Below, piece after piece: positions 29,601 to 38,683 of a DNA stretch of 49,119 nucleotides (position 1 is the stretch's first letter; each line of letters begins with the position of its first letter). Under the pieces are notes generated by a model that was not told the origin of the DNA, did no database searches, and saw nothing but the letters and a program-made list of their open reading frames with translations. A program made the translations under genes and the position numbers. Origin of the DNA: Methanobacteriota archaeon (lineage in GTDB: Archaea; Thermoplasmatota; Poseidoniia; Poseidoniales; Poseidoniaceae); assembly GCA_002719395.1 (NCBI GenBank), contig PBHM01000015.1, forward strand, positions 262,128-311,246. The letters are read 5' to 3'.

Positions 29601-32108
29601 ATGCTCAAGTCAAACAACTTCCCTGAAGAAGTGGCTAAATTTTTACATTCTGAATGGGGCATAAGTCATTTGTTTCCTCCTCAAAAAGAGGCTTTAAAAC
29701 CACTCATGGAAGGCCAAAATGCCTTAATTTGCATTCCAACAGCAAGCGGAAAAAGCCTGCTGGCATATTTATCTATAATCAAACAGACCATTGTGATGAA
29801 GCCAGGAACACAAGCGGTATACATAGTACCACTCAAGGCCCTTGCAAGAGAAAAATATGAAGATTTGAAAGCGCTATCTGGAAAACTTGGCATTCGTGTT
29901 TCCTTGGGAGTTGGAGATGCTGGTGAGGATGGTCGTGGGATTCACCGTGCGGATATCATGGTATGTACGTCTGAAAAACTGGATTCGATGATTCGAACAA
30001 ATAACTCCTTCTTGTCAAATGTCTCTGTCGTAATCGCAGACGAATTTCATCTCTTGAACGATGTATCAAGAGGTCCAACATTAGAAATCAATATGACGAG
30101 AATTCTTCAACTTCCAAACAAGCCACAAATTGTAGCCTTATCGGCTACTGTCGGCAATGCAGAGGCATTTGCGAGTTGGTTGAATGCGAAATTAGTCGAA
30201 TCTAATTGGCGTCCAATCGATTTAGAGTACGCAACCCTTGCTCAACTCGAGGTCGAACCCAGATTAGTTCAATCTCAAAATAATAATCCTCATCTTAAAC
30301 CCCCTCGTACGCTTAGTGGGCCAAAAAGTTCTCCATCATGGGCAGTGCTAAAGGATACAATTGCATCTAATGGTCAATTACTCATTTTTGTAGGGACCAG
30401 AAAAAGTGCACAATCAGAAGCCAAAAAACTATCTGAAAGACTGAACAAATTTGTCATCAAAGAAGATCTAAATCTGTTAGATGAAGCCAAAGAGGTCGGT
30501 GCAAAAATAAAGTCAAATGCTACATCATCAATGGGCGATGAGCTTGGAAATGTTATCTCAGGAGGAGTTGCATTTCACCATGCTGGATTGACCAGCTTTC
30601 AAAGAAAATTGATTGAAGAAGGATTTAGGCAACGGAAGATTTGGGCATTAATCGCAACGCCAACTCTCGCAGCAGGCGTAAATTTACCTGCTCAAAGAGT
30701 ACTAGTTAGAGATGTCAAGCGATGGGATGGTGGATTCATGAGACCTTTACCCGTCATGGAGGTTAGACAAATGATGGGTCGAGCAGGTAGGCCGCAATAT
30801 GATAAAACTGGAGAGGCATGGATTCTCGCCAAAGGAAACGATCAATTTGAACTCGCAGATGATTTATCTGCGAGGTATATTCATGGGGATGTAGAAGATG
30901 TAGTCTCTAAATTATCACATGAACCAGCACTTAGATTCCACCTTCTCTCAATGATTGCTAATGGTGGGCTTGAAACCAGAAAAGAGATTGGTTCATTCTT
31001 TTTTTCAACATTTTTAGGTCAAAGTTATGGAGATATTGCCTTGAAGGAGCAAATTGACGAAATGCTCAACTGGCTCGTCGATCAAAGATTCATTCGTTCA
31101 ATTGGCATCGACAAAAAAATAGATAATGAAACGGATTTAGTTGAAGACTGGGATGATGAGATACCGGAATGGGCTCTTGCAGCAAAAAGTTCTGTAGGTG
31201 TGTCACTTTCAAAGCCCACGCCTCCTACAGAAGCTAAATTTGGTTTTAGTAAAGCGAATGCTTATCGTGAATTAAACCACAGTAACCAAACTCATGTCAT
31301 TCATCAAGGAACAAAATACAAAGCAACAGATATCGGCAGCAGGGTTTCCACATTGTACATAGACCCACTATCCGCATCGATTTTGTTAAAGGGTATGAGA
31401 CGAGCGGTGAGGAGAAGAGTAAGAGGGACTGAGCCTGTTACGGCATTTGGATTGACGCATCTGGTGACAAGAACTCCCGACTTTTTTGCCATGTGGGCTA
31501 AATCCTCTGATTTATCACCAGATAGTGAAGTGAGTCTTAAATCAAGTTTACATTATGACGAATATCTTGACAAGGCCGTCTTAGAAGAAAACCACCTTGG
31601 TCAAGTCAAATCTGCTTGGTGTTTAGAAATGTGGATGGAAGAGTTCGACTTAAGAGTGATTGAGAAAAAACTTGGTGTTTCACCTGGAGACATTTATTAT
31701 CGTATTGACCTATCAACTTGGTTATTGTTTGCTTCCAGAGAACTTTTACGAATTGATGATGTATTCGCCGGTCATCATCAGCAGACAATCGATGAATTAT
31801 CAAAAGAATTAGATTTGTTACGTCAAAGGATTCGGTCCGGTTGTAAAGCAGATTTACTGGATTTAGTTTCACTCAAAGGGGTAGGGCGAGCAAGAGCGAG
31901 AACATTAGCATCAATGGGTGTAAGGCAACCATCTCAGTTACTTAGCATGAGTAAAAATCAGGTTTCCAAACTCAAATCACTGCGCGGTTGGGGCCCTAAA
32001 ATTGTTGAGAATTTAATTGAACAAGTAAAAAGTTACAAAGTAAACCACCTGACTGAAAGACCTAGGTCTGATGATGAGCCGCTGCCAGGTGAAGAGCATC
32101 TTTCTTGA
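29601..32108 (+). CDS. hel308: Hel308-type superfamily 2 DNA helicase
   Basis: The protein has about 835 residues. A Q-motif-like HLFPPQKEAL precedes Walker A TASGKS (K51, S52), motif Ia VPLKALAREKYED, a DEFH box at 147-150 and motif III LSATVGNAE. The second RecA domain has FHHAGLT, ATPTLAAGVNLPAQRVLVRD and QMMGRAGRPQYD (motif VI). A winged helix, a ratchet domain and a C-terminal helix-hairpin-helix (LKGVGRARARTLASMGV, LRGWGPKIVENL) complete the Hel308 plan. It is a 3'-5' helicase that acts at stalled replication forks. A ~40-residue insert near the end of domain 2 (FVIKEDLNLLDEAKEVG) is typical for the family. cgi121-like follows 21 bases downstream. Confidence 0.95.
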   Translation: MLKSNNFPEEVAKFLHSEWGISHLFPPQKEALKPLMEGQNALICIPTASGKSLLAYLSIIKQTIVMKPGTQAVYIVPLKALAREKYEDLKALSGKLGIRVSLGVGDAGEDGRGIHRADIMVCTSEKLDSMIRTNNSFLSNVSVVIADEFHLLNDVSRGPTLEINMTRILQLPNKPQIVALSATVGNAEAFASWLNAKLVESNWRPIDLEYATLAQLEVEPRLVQSQNNNPHLKPPRTLSGPKSSPSWAVLKDTIASNGQLLIFVGTRKSAQSEAKKLSERLNKFVIKEDLNLLDEAKEVGAKIKSNATSSMGDELGNVISGGVAFHHAGLTSFQRKLIEEGFRQRKIWALIATPTLAAGVNLPAQRVLVRDVKRWDGGFMRPLPVMEVRQMMGRAGRPQYDKTGEAWILAKGNDQFELADDLSARYIHGDVEDVVSKLSHEPALRFHLLSMIANGGLETRKEIGSFFFSTFLGQSYGDIALKEQIDEMLNWLVDQRFIRSIGIDKKIDNETDLVEDWDDEIPEWALAAKSSVGVSLSKPTPPTEAKFGFSKANAYRELNHSNQTHVIHQGTKYKATDIGSRVSTLYIDPLSASILLKGMRRAVRRRVRGTEPVTAFGLTHLVTRTPDFFAMWAKSSDLSPDSEVSLKSSLHYDEYLDKAVLEENHLGQVKSAWCLEMWMEEFDLRVIEKKLGVSPGDIYYRIDLSTWLLFASRELLRIDDVFAGHHQQTIDELSKELDLLRQRIRSGCKADLLDLVSLKGVGRARARTLASMGVRQPSQLLSMSKNQVSKLKSLRGWGPKIVENLIEQVKSYKVNHLTERPRSDDEPLPGEEHLS

Positions 32109-32129
32109 ATCATAAGTAATGCGAGTAAC

Positions 32130-32615
32130 ATGGACGTACCTGAATTCCCTATTCGACGAGTGAAATTTGCTCAACAAATTTCACAACCCCGTGAATTCGT
32201 AGGTAATTGGCTTGAAAAAAGGCCATCAGAATATTTTGTATTGCTTGCGCCAACTGCAATCGTCAGTGATGAACAATTATGGGTTGCAAAAAGGAAGGCC
32301 TTTCTCAATCAAAATCGTTCACTCATGCGAAGTCAAACTATTGATGGCGAGTTTATTCGCTTAATTGCAGGCACACAAAACATGAATCTCGCATTTGATA
32401 GAGTTGGCATAAAAGAAGGCGACAGTGACGCATGGATTGCATATATTGGGGAGGAAAAAAATCCTAATTTTGGCACTATTTTTGAGGACTTAAATCTTGA
32501 AGAATTAGATATACGTCCTGCTTTCGAGCTTGGCGATTCTCAACGTAGTGGAATCGAAGAAGCGAAAGATTCCTTTGCTTATTTGGGCCAAATTCACATA
32601 GCAGATTTATCATAA
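32130..32615 (+). CDS. cgi121: Cgi121-like KEOPS complex subunit
   Basis: The protein has 161 residues, the usual size for Cgi121. The core reads WVAKRKAFLNQNRS, then GEFIRLIAGTQNMNLAFDRV with GIKEGDSDAWIAYIG. This follows the Cgi121 pattern of a helix, a beta strand, [AS]-G-x-Q/N-x-I-x-A-[FI]-x2-x-G, and a beta strand. The KEOPS complex makes the t6A modification of ANN-decoding tRNAs; Cgi121 activates Bud32 and binds the tRNA 3' end. Identity is by pattern and not by a searched match. Its position directly after hel308 supports the call, since these two are recurrent neighbours in archaea. Confidence 0.72.
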   Translation: MDVPEFPIRRVKFAQQISQPREFVGNWLEKRPSEYFVLLAPTAIVSDEQLWVAKRKAFLNQNRSLMRSQTIDGEFIRLIAGTQNMNLAFDRVGIKEGDSDAWIAYIGEEKNPNFGTIFEDLNLEELDIRPAFELGDSQRSGIEEAKDSFAYLGQIHIADLS

Positions 32616-32656
32616 ATTATCCAATCATTCAAGACCTTCCTCTTCTTCGTCTTTAC

Positions 32657-34096
32657 ATGGTCATGGCAGCAACACCTTCCAAAGCGGATGCGACTGATTC
32701 AAGGTATCTCGACAAATCAAATGTACAGAAAGCACTTGATTCAGCTCTTGAAATGGGCGCAACATATGCAGAAGTTCGATTGGTATCTCTTTCAACGGGG
32801 ACCGCTTCCCTAAGAGATGGTTCTTTGCATCGGGCCGTTCCAGGTCAAGAAATTGCAGCAACTCTGCGTATTCTCTCAAACGGGTCTTGGGGTGTTCATT
32901 CGACAACTGATATCAAATCCCTCCCTCAACAGATTGAGCCAACTTTCAGACTTGCTAACGCAGTTGCCTCGAGAAGAGATAAAAGTCACAAACCAATCAC
33001 CCTCGCTGAGGTTCCAATCATAGAAGATGAATTACATTGGAAGCCGAAAAAAGACGTGAGAGACATTCAATTGGAAACAAGGATTGAATTTATGAATCAG
33101 GTCCATCAAGAAGCAAATGACCATGATAACATAATTTCAGTTCAATGTGGGTGGAGTGATGAACACATCCATACAGAATTATTGACAAGTGAAGGCATGG
33201 ATCGCACCTGGTCCTTTCAGAGAATTATGACAAACGTCATGGTTACCGCCCGTGATGAACAGGAAGTAGTTTCCTATAGAATGAGGCATGGAGGAGAAGG
33301 TGGTCTTGATTTATTGGAATCTGTTGATTTGGGTGAAATGGGGAGAACATGCCGACTTTCTGCACTTCGACTATTAGGAGCAAAAAGGGCCCCCTCTGGT
33401 AGAATGCCTCTGGTTGCAGACCGAGATTTGACCGGTGTTTACATCCATGAGGCCCTCGGCCATCCTTGTGAGGCAGATTTAGTAGCCGCAGGTGATTCTT
33501 GTCTAGAAGGTAAACTTGGCCAAAAAATTGGTTCAGATTTGGTAACGGTAGTCGATGATCCTCTCATGCGCGGTGGTTATGGTGCCTATCCAATAGATGA
33601 TGAAGGGCTGGATACGAAGAAAAAATTACTCATTAAAAACGGGGTTTTGAATGAGTATCTCAATCATAGAGAGACAGCCGGTTTCTTTGATTTGGAACCC
33701 AATGCGGGGGCAAGGGCGCAAGATGGATTGCATCACCCCCTCGTTCGTATGTCAAATACGATGGTATTGGGCGGAAATCATCATGATTTGGACGATTTGA
33801 TTGCAGATATTCCTCACGGTATTTACGCATGTGGCTCTAGAGGTGGTCAGGTTGATACTGGAAGGGGTTCCTTCCAATTCGCTGCACAGGAAGCATGGTT
33901 AATTGAGAATGGTGAATTGACTTCTCCGCTGAAAGATGTGAGTGTATCAGGCTTAACTCTTGAGATTTTGAAAAATGTGGATGGCTTGACGAAAGATGCA
34001 AAACTCGCCTCCCCTGGTTTTTGTGGTAAAGGTCAGACCGTTCCTGTAGGTGATGGTGGCCCTCTTATGCGGATAAAAGATGCATTGGTGGGATGA
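32657..34096 (+). CDS. tldD: TldD subunit of TldD/TldE metalloprotease
   Basis: The protein has 479 residues. The zinc motif HEALGH at ~264-269 (HExxxH) identifies the catalytic TldD subunit. GSRGGQVDTGRGSFQF and the C-terminal SPGFCGKGQTVPVGDGGP are family landmarks, the latter containing the third zinc-ligand Cys. TldD and TldE form a ring-like heterodimer that degrades unstructured peptides and, in bacteria, matures peptides such as microcin B17. It lies directly upstream of tldE with a 1-base gap to the preferred tldE start. Alternative start Met at 32663. Confidence 0.95.
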   Translation: MVMAATPSKADATDSRYLDKSNVQKALDSALEMGATYAEVRLVSLSTGTASLRDGSLHRAVPGQEIAATLRILSNGSWGVHSTTDIKSLPQQIEPTFRLANAVASRRDKSHKPITLAEVPIIEDELHWKPKKDVRDIQLETRIEFMNQVHQEANDHDNIISVQCGWSDEHIHTELLTSEGMDRTWSFQRIMTNVMVTARDEQEVVSYRMRHGGEGGLDLLESVDLGEMGRTCRLSALRLLGAKRAPSGRMPLVADRDLTGVYIHEALGHPCEADLVAAGDSCLEGKLGQKIGSDLVTVVDDPLMRGGYGAYPIDDEGLDTKKKLLIKNGVLNEYLNHRETAGFFDLEPNAGARAQDGLHHPLVRMSNTMVLGGNHHDLDDLIADIPHGIYACGSRGGQVDTGRGSFQFAAQEAWLIENGELTSPLKDVSVSGLTLEILKNVDGLTKDAKLASPGFCGKGQTVPVGDGGPLMRIKDALVG

Positions 34097-34097
34097 T

Positions 34098-35498
34098 ATG
34101 ATTCCAGATGATGCAATTAATCGCCTTCATGAATCAGCCTCGAAAGTCGCTCAATTTTGTGATGAATTAGGAGTAAAACAATGGGAAATTATTGCTGAAC
34201 AAGGTTATGGACATTCCGTGGAGTTGGAAGGGGGGAAAATCACCATGGCTTCAGGAGGTGGATCGGGAGGAATCGGTGTAAGAGTACTCGATCAAGGAAA
34301 GTATGGATATGCTCACTTTGCAGATGTTAAATCAGCCAAATCCGCTATTGAAAGGGCGCTCAATGTTGCATCCAAATCCCCGGCCATTGATGGATTTGAA
34401 TTACCTTCACTTGTTAGAGCAAAAAGCGTCGAGGGTCTGCTTGACCAAAGTGTGTTATCATTGAGTCCCGAAGATGTGATGGAACAAGCGGATAATCTCC
34501 TTGGTGAGGTAAAGAATACAAATCCTAAGGCAGTTGTTACAGGGGGTGGAATTGGAGCGGGTGCTCACGCAGGAGTATTGGTCAATAGCAATGGAATTGA
34601 GGAATCTGGTATGCGTTCCTCTCATGGTTTTAGCATTCAAGTTACGATTGATGAAAACGGAGAACAAACCAGTTCATACGAAGGAGAATATTCGAGATCG
34701 CTGATTCATGATTTTGAACCGACAGTTTCCAAAGCAGTCCACTGGGCAGAAGTTACTCGAAATCCAATCAAAGGTCAGGTCGTTTCAGATTGCGAAGTTT
34801 TGATGACCTCTGAGGGTCTTGCACCATTATTTTCGATGGTTTTCCCTTCCGCTTTGTTGGGGGAGAGGATGGCTAGAAAGGAATCTTTGTGGTCAGAACA
34901 AATGGATTCAATAGTTATTGATGATCATTTATCAATTGTCGATGATAGACTCCTTCCTGGTGGAATTTCATCAACAGGTAGAGATGCTGAAGGTGTACCT
35001 TCAAGGTCACACCAACTGGTCGAAAATGGGGCTCTCATTTCCTCATTATGGTCGGTAAGAGATTCGGCTCAGATGGTTGATGAGGGTCGCGTAGATCATG
35101 CTCAAACAACGGGTTCTGCAGTGAGAGGATCATATCAGGGGCCGCCCTCGGTTGGATGTAGTAATTTGATACTCAAAAGTTCGGCCAAAACAAAAAGTTT
35201 GGAGGATTTGATTCAATCAATGGATAACGGGTATGTTGTACACAGCGTCATGGGGGCTCATACTGCTAATCCAACAAGCGGTGATTTCTCAGTCACCTCC
35301 TCAGCGATATTGAAAGTTGAGAATGGGACAATAATTGGAGCATTGAAGCAGGCGGGACTGAGTGGAAACTTAGCGAAGGCATTCAGCAAAAATGTTGACC
35401 TGAGTAATGACACAAGAAGACAAGGTTCCTATTCCTCTGGTTCGATGTATTTACCAGATGCTCTTTTGAAAGATGGTTTGAGAGTAAATCCTGCATAA
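34098..35498 (+). CDS. tldE: TldE (PmbA) subunit of TldD/TldE metalloprotease
   Basis: The preferred ATG at 34098 lies 1 base after the tldD stop and gives 466 residues; the longer frame from 34080 overlaps tldD. It lacks HExxxH, as expected for the non-catalytic partner. Typical PmbA features are SVELEGGKI near the N-terminus, GGGSGGIGVRVLDQGKYGYA, SALLGERMARKESLW, DDRLLPGGISSTGRDAEG and a C-terminal GALKQAGLSGNL. It forms the tunnel with TldD. No obvious precursor-peptide gene is nearby. Confidence 0.93.
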   Translation: MIPDDAINRLHESASKVAQFCDELGVKQWEIIAEQGYGHSVELEGGKITMASGGGSGGIGVRVLDQGKYGYAHFADVKSAKSAIERALNVASKSPAIDGFELPSLVRAKSVEGLLDQSVLSLSPEDVMEQADNLLGEVKNTNPKAVVTGGGIGAGAHAGVLVNSNGIEESGMRSSHGFSIQVTIDENGEQTSSYEGEYSRSLIHDFEPTVSKAVHWAEVTRNPIKGQVVSDCEVLMTSEGLAPLFSMVFPSALLGERMARKESLWSEQMDSIVIDDHLSIVDDRLLPGGISSTGRDAEGVPSRSHQLVENGALISSLWSVRDSAQMVDEGRVDHAQTTGSAVRGSYQGPPSVGCSNLILKSSAKTKSLEDLIQSMDNGYVVHSVMGAHTANPTSGDFSVTSSAILKVENGTIIGALKQAGLSGNLAKAFSKNVDLSNDTRRQGSYSSGSMYLPDALLKDGLRVNPA

Positions 35499-35628
35499 GC
35501 CATCCAAATTCTTCAATAACCTCCGACTTGAGCAAGAGCCCTTGGAGGTAAAGGAGTGTATAGTCTAAACCAAACCGCACGAGAGCCTGAAACCTTGCCA
35601 TTGTGCAAGAGAAATAACAAAATGTACG

Positions 35629-37338
35629 ATGGTGAGCGATATGAATCCTCGATATGAACCATTTGTGAAACAGGTGTTGGAACAAATTCCAAACGCAGAT
35701 CCAGCAAAGGTAGAAGAGGCTTTTGAAAAATATGAAAATGATTTCAGAGTACCTCCCGATGATGCGTTTCGTTCAATATTTAGAAGATTCCAAGGTGAAC
35801 AGGGTTCGAAAGAAAACCCTGCTTCAGAAAATGGACAGGGAATGTCACAACCGTCAAAAAAAGTGGAAAATTTATCAGAATTACATGGAGATGACAAAAA
35901 CGTAGTCATTGAAGTGAAAGTAATTTCTCATAATTTACGAACACAAAATGTGCGTGGAGAAGAGCGACAAATTGCTTTCGGAATGTTAGAAGACATGCCA
36001 TGGGCAGAAGATGACGGTGAGAGGTGGGATTACAAAGACTGGGGGGCACATAAAGATGTTGTGCCAGGTTCTATATTGAGGCTTGAGGGGGTCTCAGTTA
36101 ACGAATATCAGGGTAAAAAAAGCCTCAATATTAATCAAAATACGAGAGTTGTTGTCCTCAAGGAAGGTGATTATCAACCTGTGAATCCCGATGAGCCGAT
36201 GGAAATCGGTGAGATTCGTCATGATGGGATGGTTACGATTACAGGAAGAATTCTCGCACGTCGAGATGATGTAATCCACAGGAAGGATGGCAGTGGCACT
36301 ATTGATATTGTTCGAGGACGAATTGCGGATGATACTGGAATCATTGGTTTTCTCTCATGGGAGCCATTCCAGTTTGAATCTGGAAGTCTTGTAAAAATCT
36401 CAAATGCTCAGGTAAAAACATTCAGAAACACTCCCGAAATTAACATCGGGAGGAATACGACAGTTGAGTTATTTAGAGATGCAAAATTTTCTTCTTTGGA
36501 AGATTTATCAAAAAATTCGGTCATTAAAATTGAACAATTGCGGGACGGTAGTCGAGATGTCGAATGCATTGTTGAGCTATCGAAAATAACCGTTAGAGAA
36601 TTCAAAAAGCAGGATGGGACAGAAGGTAAAGTATGGTCTTGTGATGTAGCGGACCCAACAGGGAAATGCCGAATGAGTTTTTGGCAAGAGCCCCCATTTG
36701 GTGAAAAAGACCTACCAGTAATCGTATCTGTAACCGGGGCAAGAGTTCGTGCTTGGCAAGGTATACCCGATATCACAGTGGATACCTCTGAACAAATTAC
36801 GGTTCTAGAACAACCTCCATGGGATAGCGAAATAAATCTAATTGACCACTTCCCATCCGTGCCGTTACATGAATTGGCTAATGGCACAAGCCGCGTCGGT
36901 ATCAAGACACAAGGTAACGTTGTATCCATTCGCGAGGACTCGGGAATTATCTTCCGTTGTCCAGAATGTAATCGTGTCCTAAGAGACGGGGAATGTGCCA
37001 CTCACGGTGAACAGGAAGGTGTCCAAGATATCCGCCTTCGACTGGTCATTGATGATGGAAGGGCGAGTACTTCATTGCTGTTGAACAAACAAGCTACCAT
37101 TGATTTTATCGAGATGAATGAACATCAAATTCTTGAGAGAATCAACGATATTGGTCAAACTGCGTTTGTACAAGAACTGCGAGACAAATATCTAGGCTCA
37201 GTTGTTGAATCAAATGGTAGAATCATCGTCGACGAGCAGGGCTCTATGCTCCTCGCAGAATCAAGTCAACTTGTTGACATTGACTCTGTTTTGGCAGCTC
37301 AAGAACTTCGTTCCAGTCTGGAGGTGATGTCCTCATGA
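35629..37338 (+). CDS. rpa: Replication protein A (single-stranded DNA-binding, multi-OB-fold)
   Basis: The protein has 569 residues; Met at 35641 is an alternative start. An N-terminal helical region (KVEEAFEKYEN, PPDDAFRSIFRRF) resembles that of archaeal RPAs. Then come at least three OB folds: ~85-170 with PGSILRLEGVSVNEYQGKKS, ~195-275 with MVTITGRILARRDD, and ~295-385 with VSVTGARVRAWQGIPDITV. A C-terminal OB fold carries a zinc finger (CPEC then CATH). It coats ssDNA in replication and repair. It is translationally coupled to the following rpap gene. Confidence 0.93.
   Translation: MVSDMNPRYEPFVKQVLEQIPNADPAKVEEAFEKYENDFRVPPDDAFRSIFRRFQGEQGSKENPASENGQGMSQPSKKVENLSELHGDDKNVVIEVKVISHNLRTQNVRGEERQIAFGMLEDMPWAEDDGERWDYKDWGAHKDVVPGSILRLEGVSVNEYQGKKSLNINQNTRVVVLKEGDYQPVNPDEPMEIGEIRHDGMVTITGRILARRDDVIHRKDGSGTIDIVRGRIADDTGIIGFLSWEPFQFESGSLVKISNAQVKTFRNTPEINIGRNTTVELFRDAKFSSLEDLSKNSVIKIEQLRDGSRDVECIVELSKITVREFKKQDGTEGKVWSCDVADPTGKCRMSFWQEPPFGEKDLPVIVSVTGARVRAWQGIPDITVDTSEQITVLEQPPWDSEINLIDHFPSVPLHELANGTSRVGIKTQGNVVSIREDSGIIFRCPECNRVLRDGECATHGEQEGVQDIRLRLVIDDGRASTSLLLNKQATIDFIEMNEHQILERINDIGQTAFVQELRDKYLGSVVESNGRIIVDEQGSMLLAESSQLVDIDSVLAAQELRSSLEVMSS
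37320..37328 (+). promoter_or_regulatory. Shine-Dalgarno within the end of rpa for rpap
   Basis: GGAGGTGAT ends 6 bases before the ATG at 37335, inside rpa. The start overlaps the rpa stop as ATGA, so the pair is coupled and produced in fixed ratio. Confidence 0.8.
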
Positions 37339-38267
37339 TCACAAGAAGAGCAAAGAGGCAACCTGCTGTGCATATGTTGGCATCAGAATTTTCAGAATCG
37401 ACCCTCCATGAAAAGGGAAGTGGAGAATATGATCCAAGTTTTATCATCACGAAACTAGGTGCAAAAGTCAATCGAGTCGTAGTGAGCGGGATGCTTGAGA
37501 GACTTGAACCTAGAGAGACATCAAACGGCGCCACGATTTGGCAAGGGCAGTTAAGAGACCCGTCTGGGTTGCATTATTTTTCGGTTGGCGATTACGAACC
37601 GGAATCGATGAGAGAACTTGTCATCGATGCATCCAAAAAGTTGGAGTCCGGTGACACATTGATGATGCTCATGGTAGCAAAGGCACGCTTCTTTCAAAAT
37701 GATGAGGGTGCAATCTATACTAGCATTCGTCCCGAAGAAGGTGCAATTATTGGACCAAGTCGTTACCGGCAGTGGTTGCATGAGGCTTGTAAGCAAACGC
37801 TTACAAGAATTTCAAATCATCAAAAAGCCTATTCTTGCGAAGCGAATGCTGAAGCTTATGCAGAATCAGGCATTGAACGTGAATGGATAAATGGATTGTT
37901 ACTATCAAGAAGTCATTATGAAATGGTTGATATCGAACAATACAAATTTAATTTATTGCGGGCGCTTGATATTATTGAAAATCGTCCAATTGAAGATTCA
38001 CCCCGTCCAATACTTAACCTCAACACTGATGAACAAGATCAGAATCCTGATGTGTCACCCTCTGCTGATGATGAAGATTCGCTCAGAGAGACTGTACTCC
38101 AACTTATTGATTCACTTGACAAAGGTGAGGGAGTTGATTTTGATGCTATTTTGTCAAATGCTGCCGCAAGAGGCTTCTCCAGAGATGCTGCAGAAGAGGT
38201 GCTCGATGTGCTTTCAGAGGAAGGTATTCTTCACGAGCCAAGATTTGGATGGTTTAAGCGAACATAA
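37335..38267 (+). CDS. RPA-associated protein (COG3390-like), OB fold plus C-terminal winged helix
   Basis: The protein has 310 residues. The N-terminal half is an OB-fold domain (VNRVVVSGMLERLEPRE, IWQGQLRDPSGLHYFSVGDY, GDTLMMLMVAKARF) matching archaeal RPA-associated proteins. A helical middle and an acidic linker (NTDEQDQNPDVSP) follow. The last ~70 residues resemble a winged helix (ETVLQLIDSLDKGEGVDFD, AAEEVLDVLSEEGILHEPRFGWF). It is encoded immediately after rpa with ATGA overlap, as expected for a partner subunit. This order is conserved in haloarchaea. Confidence 0.88.
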   Translation: MITRRAKRQPAVHMLASEFSESTLHEKGSGEYDPSFIITKLGAKVNRVVVSGMLERLEPRETSNGATIWQGQLRDPSGLHYFSVGDYEPESMRELVIDASKKLESGDTLMMLMVAKARFFQNDEGAIYTSIRPEEGAIIGPSRYRQWLHEACKQTLTRISNHQKAYSCEANAEAYAESGIEREWINGLLLSRSHYEMVDIEQYKFNLLRALDIIENRPIEDSPRPILNLNTDEQDQNPDVSPSADDEDSLRETVLQLIDSLDKGEGVDFDAILSNAAARGFSRDAAEEVLDVLSEEGILHEPRFGWFKRT

Positions 38268-38320
38268 CAACGTTCCAAACATTCAATACCTTCTTTACGA
38301 GTCGGTAAACGGGAGAAGAC

Positions 38321-38674
38321 ATGGCAGGAATGGAATTTTTTATTCGTCCGGCAACAGGGACTACAAGTTCAGATTGGTTGAGAATAGCGGACGTCGACAT
38401 GAAAGTAAGCATCACTCGACGAATTACAAGAACGGTTACCCATGGCGGAGAGGGCGATGATTTAGTTGACGAAGGTGCTGAATCTGCGGTCTATATCGTC
38501 GATGGGGAAATGGAAATAGATGTTTACAAAAAAGTCTTGACTATGTTTCGCAGTGGTCAACCATACATTCACGATCCCTTTGCCGAAAAGGATGTCAAAG
38601 TAGTATTCAGTAGGATGGATTTTGAAGGTAATTCTGGCAAATTCACTTTTGAATTTATTGAAGACATTCGTTGA
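38321..38674 (+). CDS. Small beta-rich protein resembling phage DNA-circularisation/baseplate domain, heads pilus operon
   Basis: The protein has 117 residues, with no signal peptide and no membrane helix. The order is a basic strand pair (KVSITRRITRTVTHGG), an acidic turn with VDEGAES, a long strand AVYIVDGEMEIDVYKKVLTM, then a Gly/Pro loop with SGQPYIHDPFAEKDVKVVF and a final strand FTFEFIEDI. This resembles the N-terminal domain of Mu-type DNA circularisation / baseplate hub proteins (EDxG, strand, helix, HP-x-G, strand, F-x-FVE pattern). That is pattern recognition only. It is followed after 9 bases by the first T2SF gene, with the Shine-Dalgarno overlapping its stop. It could be a cytoplasmic ring or adaptor of the pilus machine. 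Confidence 0.7.
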   Translation: MAGMEFFIRPATGTTSSDWLRIADVDMKVSITRRITRTVTHGGEGDDLVDEGAESAVYIVDGEMEIDVYKKVLTMFRSGQPYIHDPFAEKDVKVVFSRMDFEGNSGKFTFEFIEDIR

Positions 38675-38679
38675 GGTGA
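38673..38679 (+). promoter_or_regulatory. Shine-Dalgarno for the first T2SF gene
   Basis: GAGGTGA overlaps the stop of the preceding small gene and lies 4 bases before ATG 38684. A similar GAGGT precedes the next T2SF gene at 39258-39262. The pilus cassette thus uses leadered, coupled translation. Confidence 0.65.
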
Positions 38680-38683
38680 GAAT

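Noticed and set aside
35499..35628. 130-base gap before rpa checked for a tRNA or small RNA
   Set aside because: No cloverleaf, no T-loop sequence and no strong hairpin seen; probably promoter and leader.
36408..37001. 197-codon minus-strand ORF inside rpa
   Set aside because: Overlaps the conserved OB-fold coding sequence and shows no recognisable domain.
37891..38460. 189-codon plus-strand ORF overlapping rpap and the next gene
   Set aside because: Out of frame with two supported genes; Met/Leu/Ile-rich shadow composition.
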